DNA of 64,000 nucleotides, from NCBI GenBank assembly GCA_035048815.1, contig JAUCBN010000055.1, positions 10,138,501-10,202,500 on the forward strand, written 5' to 3'. The notes below the pieces were generated by a model, which searched no databases, was not told where the DNA came from, and worked only from the letters and a program-made list of their open reading frames with translations. Both the position numbers and the translations under genes were made by a program. Shown one piece after another: positions 61,001-64,000 of this stretch (the first letter of the stretch is position 1; each line of letters opens with the position of its first letter). Source of the DNA: Abelmoschus esculentus. Its lineage: Eukaryota; Streptophyta; Magnoliopsida; Malvales; Malvaceae.

Positions 61001-64000
61001 TCTCTCTATAGATTTATATGTTTCTTATCTTATTTTTGAATCCCATCAGGTTGCATGTAATGAAGACCTAGTTGATCAGATTGGAAGGGATATATACTTT
61101 GATCTGGTAGATCATGAAAAAGTTCGTAGCTTTCGAATTCAGAAACAAATGCCTTTTAATGTTTTCAAGGTACTTGAATATCAGGCTAGATCTTCTGACT
61201 TGTTTCTGTTAATTGTCTGGTTTCAAAAAATGAAAAAAATGTTGAAAGTAATTCTTAATACCATGACCTTCTTTTCTTGAGGTTTACTTGGATTTTTCTT
61301 CCTGCTTGTATTTTCTTAGGGGGATTTCCTGGAACTTTTCATGTATACATGGAATTGTTCCAATCTTCTAGTATTTTGTAGGAGACAATTTTGCTCTTGG
61401 GGAACAAACTGATTGTTTTAGATCTTTTTTTCATGTCAACTATTTAAAAAACTGTCAAATTCAGCTGATAACCATGTAAATGAGTGGATTGAAAAAAAAG
61501 ATGCCTAGAGGTAAAAACTACCACATTGGAGATTTTTTGTGTAAAAGGTACCAAATAAAAGATCAGAGTAATCAGACACTAATTTAAGTAGTAATTCTAC
61601 GTTAACCTTAATTTCTTCGAATAACTAATGATTAGGCGATTTAACGATCTGAATTAGGTGGCCTGTATCAATACCATTCTTGTATGGTTTTATTCTAGTG
61701 AAATATCAATTTTGAAGAACTTTTTGTGGCCTCGGTAAGCTTGTATTTTTTGTTGTTTTAATCAAGCAGTTAAAAGAGATAAATGTAGTTTTAAGTGCTT
61801 AACAATAACCCTTTGATGATTTGAACTTAAATTTAATGGATTTCTGCATGTCCATGGTCCTTGGAGGGTTTGCTTTCCAGTTAGTTATGTTCTTATTTGC
61901 TTTTTTATTTATCTTCTTTTTGTGATGATTTTAAATTTGCCTTGATTCCAACATTTTTTTCTGCAAGTATGGAAGCTAATGCCAGGCAAAAGTTGAAAGT
62001 CTCTAGACTCTTAATGTCCTATTGTTTATTATCAGGAAGAAGTTGCTAAAGAGTTTGGTATTCCTGTGCAATATCAACGTTTTTGGTTGTGGGCCAAGCG
62101 GCAGAACCATACATACCGTCCAAATCGACCTTTAACATGTCAGGAGGAAGCACAATCAGTAAGTGGACATTGGTTCCTCTCCTTTCCAATTTTTAACCTG
62201 AAACATGTTTTATGACCTATGGTTTAAACTCGTATCAGCAGCTGACCCTTGTACCCGAGTCCGAGCATCGCTTTAACTCGCTAGTCATTGGGAGAATTCT
62301 GTATTTGTATCGTATAATGTGTAGTATGGTTGATTGTTGATGCCATTGATATGCATTCTGCTCGTCCAAAATATGGATTATGTATGCGGTAACATTTGTA
62401 GTAAACTTTTTTCCAGGTTTCTGGCAGGTGTAGGCCTACTGGTCCACCCAAATTATCTGCTTTGCTTACTGTTGTTTGTCTTGTTCTTGTATGTTATGTA
62501 TGTTATCCTATTTCAATATTCTTTGTTTGATGTGATCTTTGTAATAACTTCAATTAGGTAGGACAACTACGAGAGGTTTCAAACAAGGCAAATAACGCAG
62601 AGCTGAAGTTGTTCCTGGAAGTGGAGCTCGGGCCGGTACTTATTAGATATCTTCTTTTAGTTTTTGGATTGCTTTTGAAGCTCTTTGTTTCTGTGATGGT
62701 GCTCTATTTTGATCTTTAGCATTATTTAGGATTTGCAGCCAGTAGCTCCACCTGAGAAGACTAAAGAAGATATTCTTCTTTTCTTTAAACTCTATGACCC
62801 ATACAAAGAGGAGCTTCGGTGATTCCCACATCCTGCTTTTCTTTGGAGTGGAACTATTTGTGATTACTGATGCTTTTATCTCTATGATGTCAGTTATATT
62901 GGGAGGATGTTTGTGAAGGGTGCCGGTAAGCCAATGGAAATACTGGCAAGGATCAACAAAATTGCAGGCTTTGATCCTGAAGAAGAGATTGAACTTTATG
63001 AGGTTTGTTTGGTTGTTATGTTTTTGATGCATCTGATTTTCTAAGAACGTGTTTACCACATCTCACTTATCTCTTCCATGCACAGGAAATAAAATATGAA
63101 CCCAATGTCATGTGTGAGCACATCGACAAGAAGCTCACATTCCGTACCAGTCAGGTGTAGTATCCATTCTCAAGTACTATGCTTTATTCCCTAAGTTGGC
63201 AAGCCTTATAAAACCACTAATATACTTTTAGTTAATTATCTGTATCTCTTGATATTTTAACAATTTTCGATGTTTTTCCTAATTTTATTGACATTTATTT
63301 TTATTATTTTGTTTTGCGAGTGTATGCAGCTTGAGGATGGCGATATTATATGCCTTCAAAAATTTTCTGAAGTTGTAAGGGAACAATGTCGTTATCCTGA
63401 TGTTCCTTCTTTTCTGGAGTATGTGCATAACCGTCAGGTATAGGAATAATCATCTTGGTAGTATTTTATGAGAACTAGTGGTTACCTTATGAAGATTCAA
63501 CTGCTGATGAGGCTCTAATTTTTCTTTTCCTGGTTGAAGATTTTTTTTCTTCTGTTTTTAAGGATTGGGATTTCTTGGTGTTGTTGATGGCAGTTTTTTT
63601 ATTCTTTCTTTAAAAGGTTTAGGCTTGGACGTTTGCTTTTTACTTTTTGCCATTTGTCTTGTGTTTCCTTTTTACTTTTTCTGTTGCATACTAGCTTTTA
63701 TCTTTCGCTAAAAAAATGTAAAAGCATCTGTTAAATGGAACCGTAAAGAGAGAAGGTTTTTATTTAAATGTACTTTTATGTGATCAGCATTTGTAATACC
63801 TGTTCAAAATCTAGAAGTCGAGGACTTTAGTTACTGATGCTTTATGGAGGTCTGTGATTTCAATTTTAAACCCATTATATTGTACATGTGTTAAGATTTA
63901 GTGTAATTGAGAATTTTCATTATCTTTTTTTTATTTATTTATATTGACATGTAGGTTGTTCGGTTTAGATCTCTTGAAAAGCCAAAGGAGGATGAATTTT
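52023..64000 (+). CDS. UBP12: Ubiquitin-specific protease 12/13 (MATH-USP), 3' end outside window
   Basis: Deubiquitinase of the USP7 type, nuclear and cytosolic. Exons: 52023-52052, 52284-52347, 52595-52739, 52836-52993, 54407-54672, 54753-54971, 55080-55188, 55273-55388, 55740-55838, 57197-57306, 60287-60361, 60477-60555, 60643-60789, 60889-60969, 61050-61169, 62036-62158, 62558-62635, 62730-62818, 62894-63002, 63086-63154, 63330-63437 and 63955 onward. All join in phase, giving 813 codons of about 1116. A MATH domain (FTWTIENFSRLN, GWSRYAQFSLAV, WGFTSFMPL) is followed by the catalytic core, with Cys 204 in GLKNQGATCYMNSLLQTLY and His 451 in HSGGVHGGHYYAY. The ubiquitin-like C-terminal domains begin before the window ends. 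Acceptor CAGCAG at 52281-52286 is a NAGNAG site that could add one Gln. Intron 10 (57307-60286) is unusually long. UBP12 and UBP13 are close paralogues, so the symbol is approximate. No lesion is seen. Confidence 0.92.
57440..59140. other. Inserted sequence in UBP12/13 intron 10
   Basis: About 1.7 kb of sequence less AT-rich than the neighbouring intron, without a long frame or recognised domain. Near 59010-59090 a tRNA-like phrase (TAGATGGTTGGCACATGG, then GGTCACAGATTCAACTCC) resembles boxes A and B of RNA polymerase III, a possible further SINE. It is likely a transposon derivative of unknown type. Confidence 0.35.
59099..59139. repeat. (TTA)n/(TTG)n microsatellite
   Basis: A run of ATT repeats passing into GTT repeats and back to ATT, just after the tRNA-like phrase in UBP12/13 intron 10. 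Confidence 0.75.
59388..60007. mobile_element. Possible Tourist-like MITE with internal insertion
   Basis: The left end GGGTCAGTTTGATATTG and the inverse of the right end GGCATTACAGAACGGAGC are similar. Just inside both are GGAAAGTG, AAAGTGATTTT and AAGTACTTTT blocks in inverted order. The GTTTGRTA terminus recalls PIF/Harbinger MITEs. About 300 bases near 59520-59825 look foreign to this symmetry and may be a nested insertion. The call is tentative. Confidence 0.4.

Noticed and set aside
62739..62741. UBP12/13 exon 18 starting after TTTGCAG at 62738
   Set aside because: The acceptor at 62729 (TTTAG) adds Asp-Leu-Gln and restores the family sequence GPDLxP, so it is preferred.

Overview
This is plant nuclear DNA. 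It is very AT-rich between genes, with GT-AG introns, tRNA-derived SINEs, copia and gypsy LTR debris, a LINE, and MULE, hAT and CACTA-type DNA elements around widely spaced genes. The proteins are core-eudicot in character: a QALGGH zinc finger, a UGT73C-type glycosyltransferase, cytosolic GluRS, an RTM3-like MATH protein, an ALA1 flippase, deoxyhypusine synthase and UBP12/13. A Malvaceae genome such as cotton fits the style, but the species cannot be proven from the window.

Layout. 0-2 kb: an LTR fragment, then an EAR-type C2H2 zinc-finger gene (minus). 3.6-5.0 kb: a small Mutator-like element with about 183-bp terminal inverted repeats and a perfect 9-bp target duplication, carrying a broken DnaJ gene copy (a Pack-MULE), followed at once by a 247-bp MITE with its own 9-bp duplication. 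5.4-10.7 kb: a decayed Ty1/copia element (minus). 11.1-12.6 kb: a UGT73C-like gene broken by one small deletion (minus). 14.4-18.7 kb: a LINE 3' remnant split by a 2.35-kb hAT-like element. 19.6-23.5 kb: cytosolic glutamyl-tRNA synthetase (minus, six exons) with an in-frame TAG. 25.2-26.7 kb: an intact MATH plus coiled-coil gene (plus, four exons). 28.1-33.5 kb: an ALA1-like P4-ATPase (minus, seven exons) with two in-frame stops. 34-42 kb: repeats, including a stray last-exon copy of deoxyhypusine synthase and a long-TIR element. 42.6-44.3 kb: intact deoxyhypusine synthase (plus, seven exons, one GC-AG intron). 46.4-48.7 kb: an NBS-LRR remnant interrupted by a CACTA-like miniature element and a solo gypsy-type LTR. 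50.7-51.6 kb: nested foldback MITEs. 52.0 kb to the end: a UBP12/13 ubiquitin-specific protease (plus, 22 exons visible, 3' end outside the window).

The genes form no operon or obvious pathway; they are ordinary independent plant genes. The most striking points are three genes (UGT, GluRS, ALA1) with otherwise full-length, correctly spliced coding sequences that carry one or two disabling changes each, while MATH, DHS and UBP12 are clean, and the wealth of transposons whose insertion boundaries can be read to the base. I found no sign of a wholly new biological system. Gene models were built by hand from reading frame, splice signals and remembered family sequences; nothing was aligned by computer.
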